Assembly: GCF_937123705.1 (NCBI RefSeq)
Contig: NZ_CAKZKO010000055.1
Location: 62,001 to 126,000 of the forward strand
Reading direction: 5' to 3'
Source of the DNA: an uncultured Paraglaciecola sp.
Lineage (GTDB): Bacteria; Pseudomonadota; Gammaproteobacteria; Enterobacterales; Alteromonadaceae
Length of the DNA stretch: 64,000 nucleotides
Below are positions 16,911 through 26,016 of the stretch, one piece after another. The notes below the pieces were generated by a model, which was not told the DNA's origin, did not search any database, and worked only from the letters and a program-made list of their open reading frames with translations. Both the position numbers and the translations under genes were made by a program. The stretch's first letter is position 1. Each line of letters begins with the position of its first letter.

Positions 16911-17216
16911 CTAATCTCCCTTGAAGATAACCTTGCCAACCCGCTCTATGTGTTCAAGCAGTGAGGTGTTTTCGATTTGTGAATAAAGAGACAAGTCAAT
17001 CTCATAGGGAAGGTCGAGTTGTTCTAATTGCTCCATTATTTTAAATAGTGAAGCCATTTTGAGTGACCTACCTTTTAGGGTGATATCAATATCTGAACCT
17101 GGGCGAAAAGTGCCTTTTGCTCTGGAGCCATAAAGAATAGCTTGTTCAACATCTTGATTTTGGGTAAAGATTTCAAGGATGTCATGTAGATTTTTTGCGG
17201 TAAGGCCATAACACAC
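16911..17216 (-). CDS. MntA-type nucleotidyltransferase antitoxin
   Basis: A minimal nucleotidyltransferase of 101 residues with the motif GSRAKGTFRPGSDID, an exact GSX10DXD metal/nucleotide-binding pattern. In HEPN/MNT pairs (type VII toxin-antitoxin) the MNT protein AMPylates and silences the HEPN ribonuclease; this is family knowledge. The partner gene lies 2 bases upstream. Confidence 0.85.
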   Translation of the reverse strand: MCYGLTAKNLHDILEIFTQNQDVEQAILYGSRAKGTFRPGSDIDITLKGRSLKMASLFKIMEQLEQLDLPYEIDLSLYSQIENTSLLEHIERVGKVIFKGD

Positions 17217-17218
17217 AG

Positions 17219-17650
17219 TTATACCTTCTCAGCTTGTTTATCTAAGGCATTTTTCAATTGGGTAAACTGCGGATGATAATGCTGACATACGTCATTGAAA
17301 ACGGCTTCAGCGATTTCTAGGTTGTAGGCGTGTGTACTTAATTGTCGGCTTTTTATCATTTGCATCCATATTTCGCCCTGTTCGATCAAACCACGTCCAA
17401 AGGCTGTTCGAAACGCGTCACGACTGCCTTGGATATTGTCTTCACCTTGATAGTGATAAAAATCTTTAATCACATTCCACGCGAGTTCATAGGTAAATTC
17501 AAAAGCTTGGATTAAACCTAATTTTTCAAGATCAGTAAGAGAACGAGAAGCGGCCAATTCAACTGCATAGGTGAGCCTTGATAATGCTAAGGTGTAATTT
17601 TGCAATCGTTGCAACCAACGAATATCTTGATCAACCATTTCAATCTTCAC
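17219..17650 (-). CDS. HEPN toxin, HI0074/HepT-like family
   Basis: The 143-residue all-helical protein resembles HI0074-family nucleotidyltransferase-substrate-binding proteins (LIQAFEFTYELAWNVIKDF, then GSRDAFRTAFGRGLI). The sequence RQLSTH at 102-107 fits the HEPN RX4H ribonuclease motif. The gene is followed two bases later by the MNT partner, so the two form one operon. Predicted to be an RNA-cleaving toxin. Confidence 0.85.
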   Translation of the reverse strand: MKIEMVDQDIRWLQRLQNYTLALSRLTYAVELAASRSLTDLEKLGLIQAFEFTYELAWNVIKDFYHYQGEDNIQGSRDAFRTAFGRGLIEQGEIWMQMIKSRQLSTHAYNLEIAEAVFNDVCQHYHPQFTQLKNALDKQAEKV

Positions 17651-17693
17651 GTTAATAACTAGATATGCGGTTTAGGTTGGATAGGCTTGAGAA

Positions 17694-18881
17694 TCAAACC
17701 ACCTGCCCAGCCACCCAACCGCTACTCCAAGCCCACTGGAAGTTGAAGCCTCCTAACCAACCCGTTACGTCTACTACTTCACCAATAAAATACAGGCCTT
17801 TTACGTCTTTTGCTTCCATGGTTTTGGATGAAAGCTGGTTGGTGTCTACGCCGCCTAATGTGACTTCGGCGGTGCGATAGCCTTCGGTGCCGTTGGGTTT
17901 GAGTTGCCATTGGTGAAAGGCAAGGGCGGCTTGTTGTAGTTGTTTGCCTTGGTATTGTTTGAGTGGTTTGTTTTCTATGCCTAAGTAGGGCAGTGCCGCT
18001 TGCACATAACGTTTGGGGTAGTGGTTGGCTAGTGCGGTGCTTAGCAAGGCGTCGGGTTGTTTTTGTAGGGCATTTTGTAGTTCGGCGTCTAGGTCGCCAT
18101 GCGGGAATAGGTCAAATTCTACCCCTTGGCCGGGCTCCCAGAATGAGGAGATTTGTAGCACTGCGGGGCCACTTAAACCTCTGTGGGTAAATAGGATATT
18201 TTCGTTAAAGCTAGTGTTATTGCAGCTGGCACTGGCGTCTAGGGATATGCCGCTTAGTTCGGATAACACTTTTTTGTCTTCATCATGCAGAGTAAAAGGC
18301 ACAAGCCCTGCGCGGGTTGGTTTTACCTGTAGGCCAAATTGTTCGGCCACTTTATAGCCAAACGGGCTGGCGCCGAGTTTTGGCATAGACAAGCCACCTG
18401 TCGCTATCACTAAAGACTCACATTGAAAATCACCTTTTGCAGTGTTGAGTGTGTAGCCGTTTTCAATTTTTTCGATAGATAACACTTCGCATTGATTGGT
18501 AACGGTAACGCCAGCTTTATTGCATTCTGATAACAGCATTTGAAGGATATCCTTAGCACTGTCGTCGCAGAACAATTGGCCTAGGGTTTTTTCGTGGTAG
18601 GCAATGCCGTATTCGGCCACTAAACCAATAAAGTCCCATTGGGTGTAGCGACTTAAGGCTGATTTACAGAAATGGGGATTATCAGATAAAAAGTTTTCAT
18701 GACTGGCGTACATGTTGGTGAAGTTACAACGACCGCCGCCCGACATCAAAATTTTACCGCCCAAGCGTTTGGCATGATCCAGTACTAAAACATTGCGCCC
18801 GCGTTTGCCTGCCTGAGCCGCACAAAATAACCCTGCCGCGCCTGCACCAATAACAATTACATCTAGTTTTTTCAAAGGCAT
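17694..18881 (-). CDS. HI0933/YhiN-family NAD(P)/FAD flavoprotein
   Basis: The 395-residue protein has an N-terminal FAD dinucleotide motif VIGAGAAGLFCAAQAGKRG, then GGKILMSGGGRCNFTN, the family signature, IATGGLSMPKLGASPFGY, and a C-terminal FIGEVVDVTGWLGGFNFQWA. This is the HI0933 family (YhiN type). Its substrate is not known with certainty; related proteins are annotated as aminoacetone oxidases or dehydrogenases. AGGA sits unusually close to the ATG at 18881. Confidence 0.85.
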   Translation of the reverse strand: MPLKKLDVIVIGAGAAGLFCAAQAGKRGRNVLVLDHAKRLGGKILMSGGGRCNFTNMYASHENFLSDNPHFCKSALSRYTQWDFIGLVAEYGIAYHEKTLGQLFCDDSAKDILQMLLSECNKAGVTVTNQCEVLSIEKIENGYTLNTAKGDFQCESLVIATGGLSMPKLGASPFGYKVAEQFGLQVKPTRAGLVPFTLHDEDKKVLSELSGISLDASASCNNTSFNENILFTHRGLSGPAVLQISSFWEPGQGVEFDLFPHGDLDAELQNALQKQPDALLSTALANHYPKRYVQAALPYLGIENKPLKQYQGKQLQQAALAFHQWQLKPNGTEGYRTAEVTLGGVDTNQLSSKTMEAKDVKGLYFIGEVVDVTGWLGGFNFQWAWSSGWVAGQVV

Positions 18882-19061
18882 TCCTACTGGCTTGTTCAGG
18901 GATATTTTAGCGCTGAATTATAGGGCATAACGCGCTGCTAAATAAGTGTTAATCTGCAATTCGTTGTACTTAACGTTTGCATTGAAATTTATGTCATTAC
19001 CTAACCCCTTTTGGCTGGTATTTATGCGGTTTGGTATTATCTATTGGCAAGGCAAAAGATT

Positions 19062-19090
19062 TGTCACACTTTTTTAGGTCGCCGTGTCTT
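19062..19090 (+). promoter_or_regulatory. Candidate ECF-sigma promoter of the hydrolase-sigma operon
   Basis: TGTCACA (19062-19068) is followed after 14 bases by CGTGTCTT (19083-19090). The TGTCACA/CGTC pair resembles promoters recognised by some ECF sigma groups. It lies 43 bases before the hydrolase ATG. The operon itself encodes an ECF factor, so autoregulation is plausible. Confidence 0.45.
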
Positions 19091-19132
19091 AGTGATGTTG
19101 GTTAAAACAATCACTTTAAGAGGCACACAAAT

Positions 19133-20059
19133 ATGTTAGTTAAATTTAAATCTCATTCTTTACGTAAAGCGTTATCGATGCTGGTGTTGGTAGGCGGTAT
19201 TGCTTTTCAAATAGTAAGTAACAGTGCTTTTTCAGAGGAAAAGGCGCTAAATCAAAATCAATTTATAACGCAAGTTTTTGGTTCGGGTAAGCCGGTAATG
19301 TTGATCCCAGGATTGATGTCAGATGGGAGTGTGTGGCAGCAACTTGTTAGCGCACTATCTAATAAATACCAAGTACATACTGTCAGTGTGGTAGGTTTTG
19401 CTGGCACTCCTTCTATCGACAATCCTTCAATGGACGAGCTTAAACAGCAACTCATAGATTATATTGAAGTCAACAATTTACAGAAGCCAGCCGTTATTGG
19501 GCATAGTTTAGGGGGCTTTTTAGGGTTTTGGTTGGCTGCCAGCCACCCCAGCAAGATTGGACCGGTTATTTCAGTCGATGGGCTACCTTTTGTTGGCCCA
19601 GTGTTTACCGGTAGCAACGCCAGCACAGTCGAAAGTATGGCAGCACAAGCGCAACAAATGAAAACTATGTATAGCCGCATGTCTCAACAACAACTTGTGG
19701 AGCAAGCTAAATATGGGTTATCTATTCAAGCAAGTAGTGATGCAGCCAAGGCCAAAGTTATGAGTATGGTACAAACATCCGATGTAAATACTGTAGGCCA
19801 AGCCATTTATCATTTAATGAGTCATGACTTAAGAGCAGATATTGCTAAGATTAAATCTCCGGTTTTATTGTTAGGCGCATCGGGTGGTTTTAGCACAGAT
19901 ACTCAAAAATCAGCGATGCAACAGTTGTACAAACAGCAATTAGCAGCGTTACCTAAGGCACAATTAATAATGAATACTCAATCTCGACATTTCATTATGT
20001 TCGACGACCCTTTATGGCTGAACCAGCAAGTGACCAGCTTTTTGAGTGAAAACCTGTGA
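19133..20059 (+). CDS. Exported alpha/beta hydrolase
   Basis: The 308-residue protein starts with a signal-like segment (about 1-35, ending SNSAFSEE). It has the oxyanion region VMLIPGLMSDGSVW, a nucleophile elbow GHSLGG with Ser125, and a late histidine in SRHFIMFDDP. It is predicted to be a periplasmic or envelope-anchored serine hydrolase; the substrate is not evident. It overlaps the next gene by four bases (GTGA), implying coupled translation with a membrane-associated sigma factor. Confidence 0.85.
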   Translation: MLVKFKSHSLRKALSMLVLVGGIAFQIVSNSAFSEEKALNQNQFITQVFGSGKPVMLIPGLMSDGSVWQQLVSALSNKYQVHTVSVVGFAGTPSIDNPSMDELKQQLIDYIEVNNLQKPAVIGHSLGGFLGFWLAASHPSKIGPVISVDGLPFVGPVFTGSNASTVESMAAQAQQMKTMYSRMSQQQLVEQAKYGLSIQASSDAAKAKVMSMVQTSDVNTVGQAIYHLMSHDLRADIAKIKSPVLLLGASGGFSTDTQKSAMQQLYKQQLAALPKAQLIMNTQSRHFIMFDDPLWLNQQVTSFLSENL

Positions 20060-21207
20060 ATACCTTGAATCAAGACGCTCATTTGGCTAACCAACAGCTT
20101 CTATTTAAAGACATAGTGTTAGCACAAAATGGCGATCATCAAGCTTTTGCTCGGATAATCGATCAGACTAGAAATCTGGTTTCAAGCATTGCGCTGTCTA
20201 TAGTGAAAGATCTTGATAGCAGTGAAGACGTCGCCCAACAGGTTTTTATTGGGGCGTGGAACAACCTGTCTGAATTAAAAAAAACCAGCAGTTTTTTGCC
20301 TTGGTTAAGACAGATGACACGTTATAAAGCATTGAATTTTTTACGAGATAACAAAGTCTCAAAAAAACTTGAGGGTGAAGAAGCAGACTTAATCCTGTCA
20401 CAGTTCTGTGATCCAACGCTTGATATGGATAGCCATTTACAGCGTGAACAATCCAATGTTATTTTGCAGAATTTTATCAATCAATTACCCGACGAAAGTC
20501 GCGAGATCGTGCTGTTATATTATCGTGAAGAGCAATCTAGCCAACACGTTGCCCATTTGTTAGAGCAAAGCGAAACTAATATTCGCAAAAAGCTGTCTCG
20601 GGTCAGGCAATTATTACAGACTCAGATTTTGCAAAAACATGGCCGACTGTTATTAAGTACCGCACCCGCCTTAGGTTTTAGTAGTTTGATATTAGCGGCC
20701 ATTACCACTAGTACGCCTGCAGCGGCTGCGGCAATAAGTTCAGCAGCCGGAAGTGCAAAATCTGGGTTGATGCATAAGTTAGGTTTGTTGCTCAGTGGTT
20801 CATTTATTGGTGCTTTAGTCGCTGTTTTTGCGGTTAGATTGAGTACCATCCCTCTTTTAAAGAAGCTTACTAACCAGCAGTCCATTCAGCAGGTTTTAAA
20901 TTATCGAAAAACCATGACCTTTTGGATTATCTTTGGCGGAGTGTTATTAGCAATTGGCTATGAATTTACCCAAGGTTGGTGGGGGCCAGTTAGTGCTTAT
21001 GGCATATTTGCTGCTGGCATCATGTATCAAATGAATACTATGCAAAAACTTATTGCCCGAGAATTTTATTCCCAAGATGACATGGCAAAAAATAAAAGAA
21101 CCAATCAAAAACTTCAATATTTCTGCGGCTGGTTTGGCAGTGTTTTAGGTGTAGCAACAGGGTTTGCTTGTTTGGTTTTTGACCTTATCTCTGACGGGCG
21201 AATGTAA
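20056..21207 (+). CDS. ECF-type sigma factor fused to a membrane domain
   Basis: The 383-residue protein starts at a GTG overlapping the hydrolase stop. Residues about 20-98 form sigma region 2 (DLDSSEDVAQQVFIGAWNNL, then FLPWLRQMTRYKALNFLRD) and about 138-190 form region 4 (LPDESREIVLLYYREEQSS). Beyond about 195 the protein continues for nearly 190 residues with four or five hydrophobic helices (for example LGLLLSGSFIGALVAVFAV and FWIIFGGVLLAIGYEF). A typical ECF factor ends near 190. The fused membrane part may hold the factor at the inner membrane or replace an anti-sigma factor. No separate anti-sigma gene follows. Confidence 0.85.
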   Translation: MNTLNQDAHLANQQLLFKDIVLAQNGDHQAFARIIDQTRNLVSSIALSIVKDLDSSEDVAQQVFIGAWNNLSELKKTSSFLPWLRQMTRYKALNFLRDNKVSKKLEGEEADLILSQFCDPTLDMDSHLQREQSNVILQNFINQLPDESREIVLLYYREEQSSQHVAHLLEQSETNIRKKLSRVRQLLQTQILQKHGRLLLSTAPALGFSSLILAAITTSTPAAAAAISSAAGSAKSGLMHKLGLLLSGSFIGALVAVFAVRLSTIPLLKKLTNQQSIQQVLNYRKTMTFWIIFGGVLLAIGYEFTQGWWGPVSAYGIFAAGIMYQMNTMQKLIAREFYSQDDMAKNKRTNQKLQYFCGWFGSVLGVATGFACLVFDLISDGRM

Positions 21208-21242
21208 GTATTAATAAACTGAGGGTCGTCTTTAAAATATAG

Positions 21243-22037
21243 CTAATTGTTTTGAATTAAATACACGTCAAAACGATTGGCTTTGCCTGCCATTTCTATC
21301 TGTGGTTTAACACCAGCCAAAAATGGTGCACCGGCAGGGCGTTTTACAACCACACGTTTTTTAGCCAGTGCTAGGGCAGGTTCAAGCAATAAGTCGGCGT
21401 CTTCATCTGGGCCGAGTAGTTGTTGAAATAGCCGCATTTCTTTTTTCACGGCGGAGCTTTTTTTACGGTGTGGAAACATAGGGTCGAGATAGACCACATC
21501 GGGAATGTGATATTGCCAGTCGGCTAATAGATCTTTGGCTATACCGTGAAATAATTGTAGTTGTTTAGGTAACCATAAAGCGAGATCAGGGTTATTGGCT
21601 GCCCGCGTTAGGCCATCTTGAAGTAGCGCGGCGACCACTGCCGAGCGTTCAATCATGTCAACTTTGCAGCCTAAGCTTGCCAATACAAAGGCATCTCGGC
21701 CCAGCCCTGCGGTGGCGTCTAATACCTTCAATTTGCTATTGCCTTTTAAGCCAATGGCTTTGGCTATGGCTTCTTTCTTACCGCCACCATGTAAACGTCT
21801 AAACGTAAGAGCGTCGGATGCAAAGTCTACCAACACTGCGCCCACTTTGGGTTCGTCTAGTTGGCGAAGTTCAAGATGAGATCTTTGCTGTATCAAAGCC
21901 AAGCCAGAATTAATATTCTCTTTATAAGTTAACCCCCATTGAGCCGCGGTTTGTTGAGCCAAGCTTATGAGTTCTTCTGACGCGTCTGGTGCAGCTATCA
22001 CAGGGATAGGTTGTTTGAGTACCTCAAGCATGGCCAA
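21243..22037 (-). CDS. rsmJ: 16S rRNA m2G1516 methyltransferase RsmJ
   Basis: RsmJ is the SAM-dependent methyltransferase that modifies G1516 of 16S rRNA. Visible are LRQLDEPKVGAVLVDF, DALTFRRLHGGGKKEAIAKA, the SAM motif VLDATAGLGRDAFVLASLG and the catalytic-type DVVYLDPMFPHRKKS. The 264-residue protein starts at 22037 inside the last codons of recG (14-base overlap), or at the ATG six bases later. It lies downstream of recG here rather than beside prlC as in enterics. Confidence 0.93.
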   Translation of the reverse strand: MAMLEVLKQPIPVIAAPDASEELISLAQQTAAQWGLTYKENINSGLALIQQRSHLELRQLDEPKVGAVLVDFASDALTFRRLHGGGKKEAIAKAIGLKGNSKLKVLDATAGLGRDAFVLASLGCKVDMIERSAVVAALLQDGLTRAANNPDLALWLPKQLQLFHGIAKDLLADWQYHIPDVVYLDPMFPHRKKSSAVKKEMRLFQQLLGPDEDADLLLEPALALAKKRVVVKRPAGAPFLAGVKPQIEMAGKANRFDVYLIQNN

Positions 22038-24111
22038 AGTGCTCTTTGTTGCCTAACCAACGATTAACTATGGCTTGGGCGTTGGCTGGATATTGCTGCC
22101 AAAGATGATTAGCAATATTTTGCACTTGAGGAATAAGCTCTGCATCACGAATAAGATCGGCAATTTTTAAGTCGGCTAAACCTGTTTGTTTGGTGCCTAA
22201 TAATTCCCCTGGTCCGCGAATTTCTAAGTCTTGTTGGGCTATATAAAAACCGTCGTTGGACTCTCTTAGTACCGCCAGTCGTTTGTTAGCGGTTTTAGAT
22301 AACGGGCTTTGGTACATCAATACGCAGTGACTTTCCACCGAGCCACGACCTACACGGCCCCGCAACTGGTGTAACTGTGCTAACCCTAAACGTTCGGGGT
22401 TTTCGATAATCATTAAACTGGCATTAGGCACATCTACGCCTACTTCAATCACAGTGGTGGCCACCAATAAATCTAGCGAGCCCGCTTTAAAGTCGGCCAT
22501 GATCTGTTGTTTTTCATCTGATTTTAGCCTGCCATGGACTAAACCAACTTTTAGCTCGGGCAATGCGGTGCGTAATAAAATGGCAGTATCTTCCGCCGCT
22601 TGGCTTTGCAAAAACTCTGATTCGTCAATTAAGGTGCACACCCAGTAGGTTTGCCGTCCTTGTTCAACACTCACATCGCGCACCCGCGTAATCACTTCAT
22701 CACGGCGAGAGTCGGGTAATACTACTGTTTTGACGGGAGTTCTGCCTGGCGGTAGCTCATCGATAATTGAGGTATCTAAATCCGCATAGGCAGTCATGGC
22801 TAAGGTGCGTGGTATCGGGGTGGCGGTCATCACCAATTGGTGGGGAAATGCCCCTTGGGATTGGCCTTTTTCACGTAGGGCCAAACGTTGATGTACCCCA
22901 AAGCGATGTTGTTCGTCCACTATCACTAATGCCAGTGATGAAAACGCTACGGTTTCTTGAAAAATAGCGTGAGTGCCCACCAATATTTTCACTTGATTAT
23001 TGGCCAATTGATCCAGTACTTCTGCTCTGGCTTTGCCTTTGAGTTTACCTGCCAGCCAACCCACTTTAATGCCAAGTGGTTCAAACCATTGGCGAAAATT
23101 GTCGGCGTGTTGTTCGGCCAAAAGCTCGGTAGGTGCCATAAAACCCACTTGATAACCGGCACCAATAGTAGATAACGCCGCCATAGCCGCCACTAAGGTT
23201 TTACCCGACCCCACATCGCCTTGAACCAAGCGCATCATGGGTTTATTTTGCTGCATATCCTCTTGAATATCAGCTACCACACGTTGCTGCGCACCCGTGG
23301 GTTTAAAAGGCAAATTTTGCAGATACTGATTAAGTAAATCAGCACTAGGTTTGATGGGAAAACTAGCTTGTTGCTGGCTCTGTTGCCGCACTTTTAATAC
23401 GCTTAAATGATGGGCTAACAGCTCTTCCATAATTAAGCGTTGCTGCGCCGGATATTTGCCTTCTTCAAATAGCGATAACGCTACATTTGGCGGCGGGCGA
23501 TGCACTAAATGTAAGGCATCCACTAAGGCAATTTGCTGTTGATATAAACCTTCAGGTAGCAGTTCAGCTAGGCCGCCTTTGTTCAATAATTTTAGGGCTT
23601 GCTCGGTTAAACTGCGTAAGGTGAGCTGTTTAATGCCTTCTGTGGCAGGATAAACCGGCGTTAGCGATTCTTGCATGGCTTGCGGATTATCGAGATCAAC
23701 CGACTTATATTCGGGATGCATGATCTCAAAACCATATTTGCCCGCTTTGACTTCACCAAAACAGCGCAGTGTGCTGCCCACTTCTAGATGACTTTTTTGC
23801 GCCGCCGAAAAATGGAAAAAACGCAAAGTCACAGTGCCGGTGCCGTCACTGAGCCTGACAACCAACATCCTTTTGCGCCCAAATTGAATGTCGCAAGACA
23901 TGACTTCGCCTTGAATACTGCTATGTAAGTGGGGCTGCAAATCGGCGATAGGGTAAATGCGGGTGCGATCTTCGTACCTGTGAGGTAGGTGAAATAATAA
24001 GTCTTGCACCGACACAATGGCCAGCTTGGCAAGTTTTTCTGCGGCTTTAGCCCCCACGCCTTTTAGTTCTGTGATGGGCATCTGAGCTAAGCCGCGCATA
24101 ATGCTCTGCAC
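22024..24111 (-). CDS. recG: ATP-dependent DNA helicase RecG
   Basis: RecG remodels stalled forks and branched DNA intermediates. The 695-residue protein carries the N-terminal wedge/OB region (LTGVGA-like ITELKGVGAKAAEKLAKL, then DLLFHLPHRYEDRT), Walker A VQGDVGSGKTLVA, DEQHRFGVHQR, TATPIPRTLAMTAYADLD and the C-terminal HQLRGRVGRG. The start is either 24111 or the in-frame ATG at 24099 (MRGLAQMP). It overlaps rsmJ. Confidence 0.97.
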   Translation of the reverse strand: MQSIMRGLAQMPITELKGVGAKAAEKLAKLAIVSVQDLLFHLPHRYEDRTRIYPIADLQPHLHSSIQGEVMSCDIQFGRKRMLVVRLSDGTGTVTLRFFHFSAAQKSHLEVGSTLRCFGEVKAGKYGFEIMHPEYKSVDLDNPQAMQESLTPVYPATEGIKQLTLRSLTEQALKLLNKGGLAELLPEGLYQQQIALVDALHLVHRPPPNVALSLFEEGKYPAQQRLIMEELLAHHLSVLKVRQQSQQQASFPIKPSADLLNQYLQNLPFKPTGAQQRVVADIQEDMQQNKPMMRLVQGDVGSGKTLVAAMAALSTIGAGYQVGFMAPTELLAEQHADNFRQWFEPLGIKVGWLAGKLKGKARAEVLDQLANNQVKILVGTHAIFQETVAFSSLALVIVDEQHRFGVHQRLALREKGQSQGAFPHQLVMTATPIPRTLAMTAYADLDTSIIDELPPGRTPVKTVVLPDSRRDEVITRVRDVSVEQGRQTYWVCTLIDESEFLQSQAAEDTAILLRTALPELKVGLVHGRLKSDEKQQIMADFKAGSLDLLVATTVIEVGVDVPNASLMIIENPERLGLAQLHQLRGRVGRGSVESHCVLMYQSPLSKTANKRLAVLRESNDGFYIAQQDLEIRGPGELLGTKQTGLADLKIADLIRDAELIPQVQNIANHLWQQYPANAQAIVNRWLGNKEHFGHA

Positions 24112-24313
24112 ATTTTATTTGGTTGGCTTTTTCGGCTGTGACTGCCAATAGGTGCTGCTAGATGCCAAGAGTTGTTCACAGCGCATTCCGAAGTTGAGAA
24201 ATTAATTGCGCCTATAATCGAAGAATTGTTTAGCTGAATCAAGTGATTGCTGTTGTATTGGTATCGAAACTAGTAAAGTTTGCCAATTACCTTCGATATT
24301 TTGGAAATTTAAC

Positions 24314-24790
24314 ATGTTACAACGCTGTAATTGCCTAATTCTCGCTATGCTGCTGCAGTTTTCTGCTTATGCAAGTGACACCCAAAACCTAATTACATCG
24401 GTATTGGATAGTTTTCATCAAGCGGCAAGTGATGCTGATCAAAAACAATACTTTGATTTGTTAACAGATAACGCGGTTTTTATTGGTACAGATGCATCTG
24501 AACGCTGGGATAAAAAGGCCTTTAAAGCCTTTGCCAAGCCCTATTTTGATAAAGGCCAAGGTTGGACTTATGTGCCTTATAATCGCCACATTACACTTGC
24601 TGACTCAGGTGACTTGGCGTGGTTTGATGAAATGCTTGATAGCCAAAGTTACGGTGAGTGCCGAGGAACAGGCGTATTAGTGCTAACTAAAAATGGCTGG
24701 AAAATTAGTCAGTATCATTTAACTATCCCCGTGCCAAATGCACTAGCAAAAGACCTAGTGCAACAAATTAAACAACTGTCTAAAAAGTGA
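24314..24790 (+). CDS. Exported NTF2/SnoaL-like protein
   Basis: The 158-residue protein has a signal peptide (to about residue 21, SAYAS) and an NTF2-like body. LDSFHQAASDADQKQYFDLLTDNAVFIGTDASERW is split by the usual helix-strand pattern, followed by WFDEMLDSQSYGECRGTGVLVL and WKISQYHLTIPVP. This matches the SnoaL/DUF4440 nuclear transport factor 2 fold. Many members are small-molecule binders or enzymes; no function can be assigned. Its 3' end faces a convergent peroxiredoxin-like gene across a hairpin. Confidence 0.8.
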   Translation: MLQRCNCLILAMLLQFSAYASDTQNLITSVLDSFHQAASDADQKQYFDLLTDNAVFIGTDASERWDKKAFKAFAKPYFDKGQGWTYVPYNRHITLADSGDLAWFDEMLDSQSYGECRGTGVLVLTKNGWKISQYHLTIPVPNALAKDLVQQIKQLSKK

Positions 24791-24802
24791 ATAAACAATA
24801 GT

Positions 24803-24826
24803 GCGAGTCGAAAAATGTCGACTCGC
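24803..24826. terminator. Bidirectional hairpin between convergent genes
   Basis: GCGAGTCGA (24803-24811) pairs perfectly with TCGACTCGC (24818-24826). It separates two convergent stop codons. T tracts are weak on both sides, so it is terminator-like rather than canonical. Confidence 0.5.
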
Positions 24827-24838
24827 TACGTGTTCTTG

Positions 24839-25471
24839 CTATAAAGACAACTTGGCAGCTTGATATAACAATTCGGGCGAAATGCGGGTTTTAATATCTG
24901 GATTGACATAACTAAACTCAATTTTGCCTTGGGTATTGACGATAAATACCGCGGGAGCGGGCAAAACGGCTTTGCCAGAGGTTTTATCGTTGGTTAAGTT
25001 GATGTCCCATTTGGATTTGTACTTACTTCGCGTTTCATCTGCCACATAAAATCCAATACCAAAACCGCTGATGGCCTCTAGATCTGGATCGGCAAGTAAA
25101 CGCACCGAAAATTTAGTTTGTAACTTTTGAGCTTGTAATTGAGCAGGGGTTTCAGGGGATATGGCTATTATTTGATAGCCTAATTGGTCGAGCTTCCCTT
25201 CAATATCCTTTAAACCAGCAAGTTGACGATTACAATAAGGGCACCAACCGCCACGATAGAAGATCAATACTGTTGGTTTTTCCAAGGTCAGGGCTTTTAA
25301 GCTAACGGGATCGCCGTCAACGGTTTGCAATTTACTATTGGGAGCCCCTTGCCCAATTAACAAGGGTGTGACGTTTTCTGCCGAGCCCGCTATTTGGGTT
25401 CTATCAAGAGCCTTAACGGGTAAAACCGCAAGCAAAACAAAAAGTGCGAATAAAACTTTAAAATGAGTCAT
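24839..25471 (-). CDS. Exported peroxiredoxin-like protein
   Basis: Starting at the ATG at 25471, a signal peptide (MTHFKVLFALFVLLAVLPVKA) precedes an AhpC/TSA thioredoxin-fold domain of about 190 residues. The active-site segment IFYRGGWCPYCNRQLAGL contains a CxxC, as in peroxiredoxin-like family proteins that reduce peroxides or act as thiol oxidoreductases. VFIVNTQGKIEFSYVNPD is the usual C-terminal strand. Predicted periplasmic. The frame extends upstream to 25555, but that stretch lacks a plausible signal. It lies downstream of ridA. Confidence 0.85.
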   Translation of the reverse strand: MTHFKVLFALFVLLAVLPVKALDRTQIAGSAENVTPLLIGQGAPNSKLQTVDGDPVSLKALTLEKPTVLIFYRGGWCPYCNRQLAGLKDIEGKLDQLGYQIIAISPETPAQLQAQKLQTKFSVRLLADPDLEAISGFGIGFYVADETRSKYKSKWDINLTNDKTSGKAVLPAPAVFIVNTQGKIEFSYVNPDIKTRISPELLYQAAKLSL

Positions 25472-25581
25472 AGTTTTCTCAGATGGATGAATACCTAAAT
25501 TCATAGACCAAAACAATAAAAGTAAACTTTCATCTAACAATAATTTTTGTGCCAATGGGCCGTTGTATTAGCAAGCCATTT

Positions 25582-25968
25582 TTATTCTGGCAACTCCATA
25601 ACGCCATCAATTTCAATCTGTACCCCTTTAGGTAAAGCGCTGACTTGTACTGCCGCTCTGGCCGGATAAGGTTGTTTAAAATACTGACTCATGACTTCAT
25701 TTACTGTGGCAAAATTAGACAAGTCGGTCAGAAAAATATTCACTTTTACCAGATCGTTGGTGGTGCCGCCTGCTGCGTCGCATACTGCTTGGATATTTTT
25801 GAAAACTTGTTGCGCTTGTTCCGCAAAACTTTCTGATATAACTAGCATTGTCTCTGGAACTAAAGGAATTTGCCCTGAAAGATAGACAGTAGTACCGCTT
25901 TTAATGGCTTGGCTATAGGTGCCAATAGCTTGTGGTGCGTTGTCAGTTTGAATAACAGACTTAGACAT
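25582..25968 (-). CDS. ridA: RidA family reactive imine deaminase
   Basis: RidA hydrolyses reactive enamine/imine intermediates of PLP enzymes to ketoacids. From the ATG at 25968, preceded by AAGGT, the protein is 128 residues. It contains [28 protein letters not shown], and the signature [14 protein letters not shown] with the arginine that binds the carboxylate. It sits between spoT and the peroxiredoxin-like gene, where trmH stands in E. coli. Confidence 0.95.
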   Translation of the reverse strand: MSKSVIQTDNAPQAIGTYSQAIKSGTTVYLSGQIPLVPETMLVISESFAEQAQQVFKNIQAVCDAAGGTTNDLVKVNIFLTDLSNFATVNEVMSQYFKQPYPARAAVQVSALPKGVQIEIDGVMELPE

Positions 25969-26016
25969 ATTTAATACCTTTTTTATATACAACAGATGGG
26001 TGAATTAAGTTAAACC

